Below are positions 1-9,690 of a stretch of DNA of 64,000 nucleotides, piece after piece. How positions within the stretch are numbered: the stretch's first letter is position 1; the number at the start of each line of letters is the position of its first letter. This DNA comes from Aphrocallistes beatrix (lineage: Eukaryota; Porifera; Hexactinellida; Sceptrulophora; Aphrocallistidae): positions 2,418,001-2,482,000 of the forward strand of contig OY725491.1 in NCBI GenBank assembly GCA_963281255.1, in the 5' to 3' direction. The notes below the pieces were generated by a model, which did no database searches, was not told the DNA's origin, and worked only from the letters and a program-made list of their open reading frames with translations. Both the position numbers and the translations under genes were made by a program.

Positions 1-118
1 ATAAAATGATAAGTCATCATTTTTTGATGATAGTTATGTTAATATTCATAGTTTATTAAAATTTCAGCCTTCTATCACCTAAAATGGTTGAATTATAGTC
101 GAAAACTGAAATTTCGAA
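1..118 (-). repeat. Fragment of hairpin-core repeat family A
   Basis: This stretch is the reverse complement of the middle part of the repeat family that recurs at 7441-7680, 11930-12158, 18083-19950 and 50925-51385. Shared pieces include the segment around GATGATAGTT and the block AATTTCAGCCTTCTATC. Neither end of the element is present, so it is a truncated old copy. Confidence 0.6.
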
Positions 119-332
119 TAATATAAAAAGTGATAATCTAATTTGAGGTACACTGACTCAATAACATAACCGTTAACATGTGTATTCTCACAATAAGTTG
201 GAAGCACACGCCCATCCAGTCTGCAGGGGAGTTTTCATAATTAGAAAATAAGGCATGTGATAATAAAAGTGTTGAATTTGAGATACAAATATATCCTAAC
301 ATTCTACACATTTTTCATAATTTTTCTTGTAG

Positions 333-1478
333 AGGAGCTCAAAACTGGTTTTCTACAACAAAATAAAGAAAAGAAAATTCCAATCTTCCTTGCTACAGAT
401 CGTGCTGTTATTGAAATTATTTTGAAATATTCAGATGTTGAAGCAGTTGTTGACAAAGATATCGGTAGACTTATTCACTTTGCTGCCGCGGATAATCTCA
501 TAACTCTAGCAGAATGTTTGACCGGTATGAAGGTCGAGTTAGATATCGTGAATAGTAAAGGATTTTCGCCATTAAAAGTAGCTTCTAAACGTGGTAACGA
601 GAAGATAGTTGAAATATTGCTTGATAGAGCGAATCCTAATTTTATTGGAAAAAAAGTGCCAGGGTTTACCCCCCTAAACAATGCTGTGCAATTTGGTCAA
701 CTAGCCTGTGCTAAGTTGTTGATTGACCATGGTGCTGATTTAGTTCATAAAAATATGACGAATACGGCACTCCATTCGGCCGCTTTCGGTGGACATGCAA
801 ACATAGTAGAGTACTTAATCAAAGATATCGGAATGGATGTGAATCAGTTGAATAATGCAAAGAAGACAGCACTTTTTCAGAGTATCACTCAGGGTCACAA
901 TTCTGTGGCTAAAGTACTACTACGTTATGGTGCTGATCCTAACACATTTCTCAACCTAGATAATGAGACACTCGTGCACATTGCTGTAACCAACGGTAGA
1001 AAAGAAATACTCAAGATGCTTTTAAATGCCAAAGGAAAGCCAGACGAGCCACTGAAAAAGAGTGGAGAAACTCCCCTTATGTTATCTGCTATCGATGACC
1101 GAGCTGAGTTCATTCCCTTATTGATGTCACGTGGAATTACTCTTGCGAAGAAAGATGAAGAAGGGAACACACTTCTACATCATATCGCTAAATATGATTC
1201 TTGTGCTAGTGCCAGGTACATTTTAAAAAGAATTGGAACAATGAAGGGCATATCACAAGAATTTCAGTTATTTAAAAACAAAAACAAAGCCGATAAGTCT
1301 GCTTATGATATTGCTGTCGAGTGTAAGAATGAGAATGTTCTCAAGATTTTTATCGGATACGCGCCTAGCGACTATTTTAAAGAAAATCCGAAACGTTTAC
1401 ATGAACTATATGATTTAAAGTTATATCCTACATTGAAGACAGTTTTTGATAATCTGATCAAAGTGGATGAGGCTCTTG
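333..1478 (+). CDS. Ankyrin-repeat exon of a TRP-like cation channel (gene 1, first visible exon)
   Basis: This internal exon encodes about 382 residues with roughly eight ankyrin repeats, recognisable by units such as GFTPLNNAVQFGQLACAKLL, TALHSAAFGGHANIVEYL and ETPLMLSAIDDRAEFIPLL. In TRPA- and TRPV/NOMPC-type channels such repeats form the cytoplasmic N-terminal domain. The reading frame extends upstream to 257, but those residues are hydrophobic and a pyrimidine-rich acceptor ends at AG 331-332, so I start the exon at 333 (phase 1). The exon ends at 1478, before the donor GTAAGG. It leaves one base of a codon, and the exon at 3293 needs exactly one base. Earlier exons must lie outside the window. 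The family call is firm; the exact TRP subfamily is not. Confidence 0.85.
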
Positions 1479-1993
1479 GTAAGGCTATGTAAATATTTCA
1501 ATAATATTCTTTTAAGCTAGTATATCATGTGTTCCCAACTTTTTTTCACTCGTTTTTTTGTTTTTTTCGCTATAAACTATCCATGTTAGTATAAGGATGT
1601 ATTCTGTGAGAGCAGATACATACTCACTGATCGCTCTAGTTGAGCTAATGTTATTTTCTCGCCTAAACTTAGTAAAATTCCATATACATACTCTGTATTT
1701 TTATATATAACCATAGCTTACTGTATATAAGGCCTCACAGTAACTTGCGGATTTGGGACTATGGATGCGGTAGAAGATGGTTGAACTAATACAAATTTTC
1801 CGTATTAACCCATTCACATCCCAGTTCTATGCTAAAAATTTTAGGATAAAAACACTTAGAAGTGCCCCTAAACGGCCTCTGAAAATGACCAAATTTGTCA
1901 CAAATATAACCTAAATATAACCTATTGCGCAACCATATGGTGACTAATCTAAAATTTAACAACGGATATGGGTACTTTGACACCATATTTATA

Positions 1994-2927
1994 CACTGCC
2001 TGAACAAAAGTATTCGCTCACCCCATAATTCCCCATACAAATAGTTATAATACTGATTTATTTAGCGAGTCAAGGTATTTAATTGGTAAGAGATACGCTT
2101 AATTAACTTTCAAATTCGAATTCTCCATATTCGAATTACTCACTTTTTAATCTTTCAACTTGTTTACACTCCCACAAGGTTAAAATTTTTCAAACTGCGC
2201 CACCTCATACCACCAATGCCATCATATACAATGGTGATCACTCGTGACATGTAGCATAGGAAAGCAAATGCTGAAAATACTTAATCTTGAAGAAGAGTAA
2301 TTAAGTTAAAAACTTATAAAGTGGGTAATTTGAATGTGGAGAATTCGAATTTGAAGTCAAATTAAGTATATCTCTTACCAATTAAATACAGTGGATATCG
2401 GTTATAAGAACACCGGTTATAAGAACATGTCGGTTATAAGAACCATTTATTTGGGAACGGATTCTTTTCTATTCATTACTATTTAAACAGAACCGGTTAT
2501 AAGAACATATAATATCGGTTATAAGAACATTCTATCAATAATTTCTAGAACTATTAGTAGTCAAGTTATCATTTTTTTTCATTCATACACAACCAATTTT
2601 GTAATTTCTGACATGTTCTTATAACCGACAATAGATGTTCTTATAAACGATAAAAGGAGCAAAATATGTTCTTATAACCGACAATAGATGTTCTTATAAA
2701 CGATAAAAGAACAAAATATGTTCTTATAACCAACATATCTGACGTCTTATGTCGGTTATAAGAACATGTTGTTATAACCGAAATACTGTTATAAGAACAT
2801 TTTTTTCAACTTCCAACGATGTTCTTATAACCGGTTTCCACTGTACATTGACTCGCTAAATAAATAAGTATTATAACTATTTGTATGGGGAATTTTGGGG
2901 TGTAGGAATACTTTTGTTCAGGCAGTG
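1994..2927. mobile_element. Tc1/pogo-type MITE with TA target duplication, nested in IR-1
   Basis: Terminal inverted repeats CACTGCCTGAACAAAAGT and its complement are flanked by TA on both sides (1992-1993 and 2928-2929). It splits the IR-1 sequence ACACCATATTTATATATGC that is continuous in other copies. Related MITEs with a CAAAAGTATT motif near the ends occur at 39342-39820 and 52354-52833. This copy is itself interrupted by the element at 2389-2843. Confidence 0.8.
2389..2843. mobile_element. Innermost TA-type MITE rich in GGTTATAAGAACAT
   Basis: The ends are CAGTGGATATCGGTTATA and TATAACCGGTTTCCACTG, flanked by TA at 2387-2388 and 2844-2845. The motif GGTTATAAGAACAT and its complement recur about a dozen times in both orientations. 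It is inserted in the right arm of the 1994-2927 element. The left arm of that element shows the uninterrupted site (TTAGCGAGTCAAGG followed by TATTTAATTGG). Confidence 0.8.
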
Positions 2928-3292
2928 TATATGTTGGTAATACATTCCAAAGCTCTATTGTGCTTTGTTAATGATTTAAGACAGCTCATGTATTAGTTCA
3001 ACCATCTTCTACCGCATCCCAAGTCCCAAATCCACAAGTTACTGTGAGGCCTTATATCCAGTAAGCTATGATATGCCCTTAAAAATGTCAGACATCCACT
3101 TAATGGATAAACAAATTCAATGTTTTTGAATAACAAAGGATAGGAGAGGTTCAGGGAGACAAACCAAAATATTGAAGGCTATCGCGTTCCCTCGTTACAG
3201 TGAGAACCGCTTCCATATTTGTTTACTGAATATAAGTTTTATTCTTAAATTTTAAGTTATGAATAGATAGATAACTGATTTTCTTATTTTAG

Positions 3293-4606
3293 GTCAAGTT
3301 TCTGCGAACACAATTGTATTTGATTCGAATGAGGATGGAGTCTACCCCGACGATGAAGATTTCAAACCGCTCAAAAAATCATTGCTTCATAAATTAATAG
3401 ATTGTACAGAACCAGGGCTTAAATACCATCTCCTCATGAATATTATCGTTGACAAAAAATTGCGCTTTTACCGATGGTGGTATGTGGTATCATTCTTCTT
3501 CTATCTTTTCTTCTTTTTTTGCCTTGGCTATGCTCTGTTGCAAGCCTCAACTCTATGCGATTCTAGAATTTGGTTGTATGAAACTCCTTACGATTGGGTT
3601 AGGGGTATCTGTGAGGTAATTTCCATTCTTTATTTAATCTTCTTCTTATTCAACGAAGCGATTGAATTTTTTATTGAATGGACTCAAATCTACAACGACA
3701 AAGTATCCAGTGTAGAAGACAAGCCACTGACCGTTAAATATCTCAGCGAGGGCGCGGGCGGCACATCTATCATCACATCGGTCTTTGCTCTTTGGAATAA
3801 AACGAAATCGTTTGTAAGATATCTTGACAGGAAACTAAAATTCTTTCTCAGCGCATTCCCTGAGTACTTTGATGGCGTGTATAATTTTATCGATTGGGGC
3901 GGAATCACATCCTTTGTTATATTGATTCTCCTTCGGGCTTCTACTTCCTATGTTCAGTGGTCTTTTGCTGCTCTGACTTTCATATTTTTCAGCATTTCCC
4001 TAATCAAGTATACCAGAATCTTTCCAGCTCTCGGGGCCTATGTGAATAGCGTGTTTCGTATATTTGTGATAGACATCCCTCGATTCTTTGTAATAATTAT
4101 AATTATTCTGGTCGCCTTCATCGGAGGAATCCATTTGGCAGCGAGACAGCAGCCCATTAGCAGTCAGATGTCATCCGCTGAGAGTAATGATGGCCTCCCT
4201 TATCCCATTTGTAACGACTCAAGAACAGCTTTTTCTTGGTTCAATCCGGAATTGACTCAGACTTATGATCTTCGGCGTCCTCTATTATCGGGGATTATAT
4301 TTTTATTGGACGCTGGGCCTGGATCTTATGAAAATGATTTATTGAATTCTAATTTCTTTTTCGTAATCATTTATCTTTTGTTTGCGTTTACTATTATTGT
4401 TGTTATGTTGAATATCTTAATCGCTCAACTTTCAGAGACTTATGGAGAAATTGTTAAGGAAAATTCTTTCCATTATAAAATAGCCCTCGTTGTTAATTTG
4501 GAATTGAAGTCAAATCTAGCTTTTTCACTTGGAAAACGATTTAGAAAGTTCATTGCTTTAGAATCAATTGAAATCTCTATGGATTATTGGAAACAACTGA
4601 AAGAGA
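3293..4606 (+). CDS. Transmembrane and pore exon of the TRP-like channel (gene 1)
   Basis: This exon starts after the acceptor TTCTTATTTTAG and continues the ankyrin exon in frame. It encodes an acidic linker, then six hydrophobic segments: S1 near FYRWWYVVSFFFYLF, S2 near CEVISILYLIFFLF, S3 near WGGITSFVILILL, S4 near FAALTFIFFSISLI, S5 near FFVIIIIILVAFIGG, a pore loop around LLSGIIFLLDAGPGSY, and S6 near FAFTIIVVMLNILIAQL. The order and the S6 end (NILIAQLSETYGEI) are those of a TRP-type ion-transport domain. It should act as a tetrameric cation channel in a membrane. The exon ends before a consensus GTAAGT donor at 4607. Without splicing the frame adds 18 residues and stops at 4662, which gives a possible alternative C-terminus. 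Confidence 0.85.
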
Positions 4607-4662
4607 GTAAGTTATCTATACTATTAAAACTACAGTCGAACTTTGTTAATATGCAAAAATAG

Positions 4663-5830
4663 ATTATAGGAGACTCCGAATAAAAAATACTAACAGTTTT
4701 TTAATTCCCTACGGAGAAAAATACATGTAAGTCATTCTGATTGATACGAGTTCTGGATAAACGAAATAATTTCAACCATCTCTTAGTGTTCATATTAACA
4801 AGAATTCTACTGTATTTATTATGTTATTGTAAGCTCTATTCGCACGATAGCGCTATATGGGCAGAATACACTTGATATCTGCCTCTGTCACCCTATTGGT
4901 GACTTTCTCCTATCACATAGGTATAAGTGAACCGTTGAAAGCTTGTTTCCAGCATATTTCACATTTTTCTTGTCAGAAAATGATGACGCTATATGATTTT
5001 AGCCAATAAGTCTGCGATACAAAGTCGGATTGAGATTTGAATGGGGCCTAGTAGATATAGTTAATATACACCTTTAACATTATTCTCAAATTGATAGAAT
5101 GAAAACTGCCGATTTTCCAATTTTTTAAAACACTTCCATGACGTAATCATGATATGTTAACATGATTTTGTAGAAATGTTATTAGGAAATGATGACGCGG
5201 ATTTTCCTACACAAAAATCATACCTTAATTACATTTAAAGTAGGGTTAAAACTCAAAATCGTGCTTAAAATGACCTGTTGCGCAATGATATGATGACTAA
5301 TCGAAATTTTAACTATGGATATATATACTTTGGTACCATGTTTATATATGCTGGTAATAAATTCTTAAGATCTATTCTACATTGTTTATGATTTTAAGCT
5401 GATCGTGTATTAATCCATTCGGCTACTACTGTATCCTTGGTTATTTTACTGTGAGGCATTGTATTGAGTAGGCTATGATTGGGGGATATTTTCAATATAC
5501 AAATCATTTATCATGGTTAAACTAGACTTGTGAGGCCAAAAAAACTAGACCTGTGAGGCCGAAACTGAAAAAAGCCTACGAAAGCCATCCCTTGATTTTA
5601 CTCGAATTTCCACTTTGTGATAAGTTTTATGAAGTTTTATGAATAATTCGGACGCCTCCTATATGGGCGCTAATATTAATTACTTTCACTAGTTCATTTC
5701 GAAACTTGTCTAATTTATACATCTATTGTAGACAAAAACAAATATACTATTTACAACAAAATAGGTCAGCACTGACTAAACAATTGAAAGCTAGTCTCTA
5801 GCATGCTTTCAAATCTGATTACTTTATGTA
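4663..5830. other. Intronic DNA with a decayed IR-1 remnant
   Basis: There is no supported exon here. About 5230-5475 matches the right half of the IR-1 fold-back family, including TTTATATATGCTGGTAATA and the end motif GTAGGCTATG at 5468-5477. The rest is AT-rich and unrecognised. Confidence 0.5.
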
Positions 5831-6229
5831 TCTTATATATTAAAATGCTAGGATTTTTTGTGTGTGTTTGTCCGAATTGATTAAAGAATTGGGAAGTCAT
5901 AGTGATATGAAAATTGGCATGTAGGTGTCAAATGATATGACTACGATTAACTTCTAAGATCTAAGCGAAATTTTCACACCTCTGCGAAAAAAGGAAAACA
6001 AATTTTCACACCTGACAATACTATGTACGGCTTCACTCTCACAATAGAACTCATTGTACGACACTATGGTAGGCTATCATTGTTTTTAATACTTCAAAGC
6101 AATAACCTATATAGGTTAAACAAATTCACAAAATCGGCTAGATTGAGTAACTCCAGGCGCCCACAGGTCGACTCTGTGGACACGAAGTGTCTGCAAGTCG
6201 CGCAGCGCAAGCAAGCGAAGCGCGCTTGT
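5831..6229 (+). mobile_element. Short complete copy of the Helentron-like hairpin family (family B)
   Basis: It begins TCTTATATATTAAAATGC and runs through the block GTCCGAATTGATTAAAGA and a TTTTCACACC region. It ends in the GC-rich hairpin core AGGCGCCCACAGG..., ...GCGAAGCGCGCTTGT. The same start and end bracket longer copies at 13286-15412 and 51765-53702. The 5' TC start, 3' stem-loop and absence of TIRs or a visible target duplication suggest a Helentron/HINE-like rolling-circle element. That assignment is an inference from architecture. Confidence 0.6.
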
Positions 6230-6305
6230 CTATTTTAAATAAAAACAAACAAAATATTTATCATATAGGTTCGAAAATACGATATTCGGAATCTTCACTC
6301 CTTAA

Positions 6306-6470
6306 AACCCTATATCAGTGTTTCTCAACCTTTTTCTCACATTGCGGGACACTTAAATATAATTACATTTTCAAATCACACCTGCATTTGTTATGGGACA
6401 CATACTTTTGTCCGAATTTTGTAGTATGCATTTGTCAAACCGAAGCATACTTTTGCCATGGCACCTTATA
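6306..6470. mobile_element. Remnant of a hAT MITE starting CAGTGTTTCTCAACC
   Basis: It begins CAGTGTTTCTCAACCTTT, the same terminus as the intact hAT MITE at 8875-9216. It fades out without a matching right end. It lies in the last intron of gene 1. Confidence 0.5.
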
Positions 6471-6508
6471 TATTTTTGATTATTGCATTTATATTAAATA
6501 ATTATATA

Positions 6509-6688
6509 CAGTGGAATTCGCTTATTAGCAACTCGAGTCTTGCTCATAAAATGGCTGCTATAATACGCGAAGTTGCTAATAAGGGAACAGAATTAACACA
6601 AAATCTTCACCTGGGACCTGAAAATTGTTTGCTAATAGAGCAATACTGTATTGCTAAAAAGGCAGTTGCTAATAAGTGAATTCCACTG
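6509..6688. mobile_element. 180-bp TA-type MITE with TTATTAGCAAC ends
   Basis: TIRs CAGTGGAATTCGCTTATT and AATAAGTGAATTCCACTG are flanked by TA at 6507-6508 and 6689-6690. A second copy lies at 7069-7242 and a fragment at 26886-26938. The TA duplication and the CAGT...ACTG ends fit pogo/Tc1-mariner-derived MITEs. Confidence 0.8.
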
Positions 6689-6714
6689 TATATACGTGTA
6701 GTATATATATATAA

Positions 6715-6800
6715 CACAAGCGCGCTTCGCTTGCATGCGCTCCGCGGCTAGCAGACAGTGCGTCCGCCAGAGGCGCCTAGTCTCACATTGATTAATTATT
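6715..6800 (-). repeat. Hairpin core of family A/B, reverse orientation
   Basis: It contains AAGCGCGCTTCGCTTGC, then a diverged GCGGCTAGCAGACAG stem, AGGCGCC, and the family A continuation ACATTGATTAATTAT. The rest of the element is missing. Confidence 0.6.
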
Positions 6801-7068
6801 CTGACCAGGCAAAAAAGTCGACTCATCATCATCATAAGCACCAAGTTTTGGAAAATGAAATAAAGCCTGGGGGGTCAAGAGCGAGGGAAGCGAGCGACGG
6901 TAATAATTTTTTAATCTTAGACGCTCAAATATCGATATACAGCTATTGTTGTTACCTGGGGGGAAAAATCTCGGATTATAGTGGAATAAAAATGTACAAG
7001 TAATTGGTATATACTGTATATAGTATCTAGACTCAATTAACATAATTTTGGGGTTTAGTTGTAACCTA

Positions 7069-7242
7069 CAGTGGAATTTGCTTATTAGCAACTTCCCTAT
7101 TAGCAATATTGCTCTGTTAACAACCTGTTTTCAAGTCCCAAGTGTAGATTTTTTAAAAAATGTTGTTCCATTATTATCAACTTTGCGTATTAGCAACCAT
7201 TTTGTGAGCAAAACCCGAGTTGCTAATAAGCAAATTCCACTG
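7069..7242. mobile_element. Second copy of the TTATTAGCAAC MITE
   Basis: TIRs CAGTGGAATTTGCTTATT and AATAAGCAAATTCCACTG are flanked by TA at 7067-7068 and 7243-7244. It is 174 bp and related to 6509-6688. Confidence 0.8.
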
Positions 7243-7325
7243 TATCTAAGTCTATGTGAAGTCCTGCCATACCATAGTTTCCTCCATTACTCCACTGCCC
7301 GGAACCACGGCCCCCAACAGGCTCC

Positions 7326-7408
7326 AAACTTGGGAGGAGGGCTGCCCCCCCCCAAGTACCCACACTTGGGAGGAGGGCTGCCCCCCCCCAAGTACCCACA
7401 CTTGGCGC
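7326..7408. repeat. Short GC-rich tandem duplication
   Basis: The unit ACTTGGGAGGAGGGCTG followed by a nine-C run and AAGTACCCAC occurs twice in direct succession, followed by a partial third start. It produces the paired proline-rich frames seen here, which have no coding support. Confidence 0.7.
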
Positions 7409-7440
7409 CTATGCTTATCATGGAATTATGATGCCATTGT

Positions 7441-7680
7441 TTACCTTTTTTTTAATTAGAAATTTCAGTTTTTCGGGTAAAAGGCTAAAATTTTAATGGA
7501 ATGTATATATTAATATTCTTCACATATGACAACTATCATCAAAAAAATGATTACTCATCATTCCGTTATGACGTCATCATTACGCATCAAAACATTGACA
7601 ATTTTTGTGATTTTTCGAGTGATATCGATAATAATCAGTAAGACAGACAGAGATGTTATCCCCTAATTATTAATTAACGA
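7441..7680 (+). repeat. Family A fragment
   Basis: It matches the body of family A (AAATTTCAGTTTTTCGG, ATGACGTCATCATTACGC, GATTTTTCGAGTGATATCG, GATGTTATC). The GC-rich core and the 5' end are absent. Confidence 0.6.
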
Positions 7681-8173
7681 GCCTAGCCGCTAGGTGTTCA
7701 AGTACACTGTGCAATTCAATGATAATAAAGTGTATGTATATGAATGTACGTATGCATGTGTATCTGTAAATTGGCTCGAGTTTTTAAGACAATGTCAACC
7801 TTTGGTTTCGAAAAGTAGCGAAGAACAGCGGAAATTTCGGCGATTTCAAAATACCATAATAGTGTATGCTCAATGTAAAAATTAGCTTGCACTAACTGGA
7901 ACTAAACGCACTAAAATAGTTAAACACATTAATCGAGTGTAGCCGTGTTTTATAGAACATTAAGTGCACAATTCGAGCATTTTTGCATAATATTGCTGAA
8001 CTGTTCGGGGGGGCTAGCACCAAATTTGGACCAGATCCAAATTGACTATTGATCTAATTACTTCAAATGCCATAAAGTGACATCATACCAAGTTTAGTAT
8101 CTCAATATGCGCATCAAACCTGCTATCCGCTGGACTTGATGCATTTTTGCTATTGATTAATTCTGCTCTACAG

Positions 8174-8490
8174 ATAGCCCGAGTCAAGAGGTGGCTCAAG
8201 TGGTATTGGACATAAAAGGAGAGTTAAGTCGTACTCAAAAGACTATCGATCAAGAATTTGACAAAGCTAAAGACTCGTATAATGACCTTAGTGAGAAAGT
8301 TAATGATGTTGGAGATCTCTTAATCAGTACAAATGATCGTTTGGATACATTTGACAAAGCAAAAGACTCCTATAATAGCCTTAGTGAGAAGGTTAATGAT
8401 ATTGGAGATCTCTTAGTCAGTACAAAGGATCGTTTGGATACATTTGACAAAGCTCTTGCAGAAATTAGAGAATATATCCTAAACAAATGA
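8174..8490 (+). CDS. Last exon of gene 1: duplicated coiled-coil tail
   Basis: The acceptor CTGCTCTACAG ends at 8173. The exon begins in phase 1, exactly matching the phase-1 donor at 4606, and stops at TGA 8488-8490. It encodes about 105 residues rich in heptad-like acidic and basic positions. It contains a 31-residue unit (FDKAKDSYN..., ...STNDRLDT) that is repeated at a 93-bp period, starting at 8257, 8350 and partly 8443. The first two units differ at about eight bases. A C-terminal coiled coil is a known tetramer-assembly device in several TRP channels, so I infer that role here. There is no ATG at the start, which fits an internal or terminal exon rather than a separate gene. Confidence 0.7.
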
Positions 8491-8602
8491 ATTTTCACAT
8501 TTATATTTAGCCTTGTGAATATCCTTGTCTAGAACTGATGTAGTGTTTATCTATTATTTAGAATTATATCGGCTATTCTTCAGGATCTTTAACTGAATTT
8601 TA

Positions 8603-8624
8603 ATGTATGTATGTATGTATGTAT
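8603..8624. repeat. TATG microsatellite
   Basis: The tetranucleotide TATG is repeated about five times just after the last exon of gene 1. Confidence 0.8.
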
Positions 8625-8874
8625 ATAATCAGTACATTCATATTTACGTTTTAGGTATTATACAGCCCTCCAGAGACACTCGCCTAATCTGACATATATG
8701 CTTGGTAATGTTGCTAGAACATATTATATAACAAGGTTGTAGGATTTTTTATCGCTTACTTCTCGTTCTAGTTTCTTTGCTTTCTTGGAGCTCCAAAAAT
8801 GACCTTCGTGGAATTCTGTAGAATTTATCAATTCTCATTCTAACCAAATATTCGATACGTACCATAGTCTAGTA

Positions 8875-9216
8875 CAGTGTTTCTCAACCTTTTTCTTCTC
8901 GCGGCACCCTTTCTAAACTTACACCTTTCAGCGGCACCCCTTAATTTGACTTAGGGGCAGGCCAATGAACAAATGATAGTAAAAGTGGAGATTGATTTGA
9001 ATTATTACGACTTTATTATAGAATAACTAATTAATATACTAGGAAATTATTGTGAATATTGTGTAATAAATTATTCCAGAGGATTGTCAGAGGACAATCA
9101 TCAAATTCAACATTGGCAATGGTATCAATAGAAAATAAAATAAAGCAGTATGTAAGTGTGGTAAGGCCTGCGGCACCCCTAGAGGAAGCAAATGGCACCC
9201 CGGTTGAGAACCACTG
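8875..9216. mobile_element. hAT MITE with 8-bp target duplication
   Basis: It starts CAGTGTTTCTCAACCTTT and ends GGTTGAGAACCACTG. The flanks are the perfect 8-bp duplication GTCTAGTA (8867-8874 and 9217-9224). The 8-bp duplication and the CAGTG termini are diagnostic of hAT elements. It is 342 bp with no coding capacity. Confidence 0.9.
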
Positions 9217-9372
9217 GTCTAGTACAATACATATGGTATTTTAACCCGCTTTGGTCAGTTAGCGATTGCCATACCTGTTGTCCATAACATGACCCAAGAA
9301 TACCTCTTGTCATAGAGCAATGCATCAGTTGAAATCATTGTTTAAGCAGAAAAGTTGAGAACCCCAGCCAGT

Positions 9373-9530
9373 GGCGGATTTAGGGGTGGGTAGCCGATCA
9401 CCCTTAGATTTTCTTACTTGTGTCTGATATAAAAAGTAGAAACTTTGATGAGTTTTCAGTTGCCCACCCAGTCAGTTTCGATGCCGAGCTGATGCCCACC
9501 CTGTCGTAGCCCGCTACGCCGCCCCCTGAC
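9373..9530. mobile_element. Probable decayed hAT-like element (CAGTGGCGGATTTAGG)
   Basis: The start CAGTGGCGGATTTAGGGG and the GC-rich end around CTACGCCGCCCCCTGA resemble hAT termini. The ends are not clean inverted repeats and no clear target duplication is seen. Confidence 0.35.
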
Positions 9531-9690
9531 CCCAGGTCTAGTATAAGAATTATAAAATACTGACTCCAATTTTGTAAATCAAGAAAACTGTACTATTATG
9601 TTAGTCAACAAAGTTAGCAACATTACAACAAGTTACTTAACTGAACGATATACAGCATACTACACACATACATACACAATAATTTAATTA

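Larger units (their letters stand above)
1712..3070. mobile_element. Fold-back transposon, family IR-1, with two nested insertions
   Basis: The ends are inverted: CATAGCTTACTG on the left and CAGTAAGCTATG on the right, followed inwards by matching blocks such as AGGCCTCACAGTAACTTG. The same family occurs complete at 13585-14653 and 32894-33752. This copy sits in the intron between the ankyrin exon and the channel exon. Its interior is interrupted by the element at 1994-2927. It encodes no protein, so it is a non-autonomous DNA transposon. Confidence 0.8.

Noticed and set aside
475-681. Minus-strand open frame within the ankyrin exon
   Set aside because: It lies opposite the well-supported ankyrin frame and shows no domain; a shadow of the real exon.
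7326-7408. CRISPR-like repeats
   Set aside because: Only two direct units without spacers, in an animal genome.
7048-7459. Proline-rich overlapping frames as a coding gene
   Set aside because: They are produced by a GC-rich tandem duplication and a MITE.
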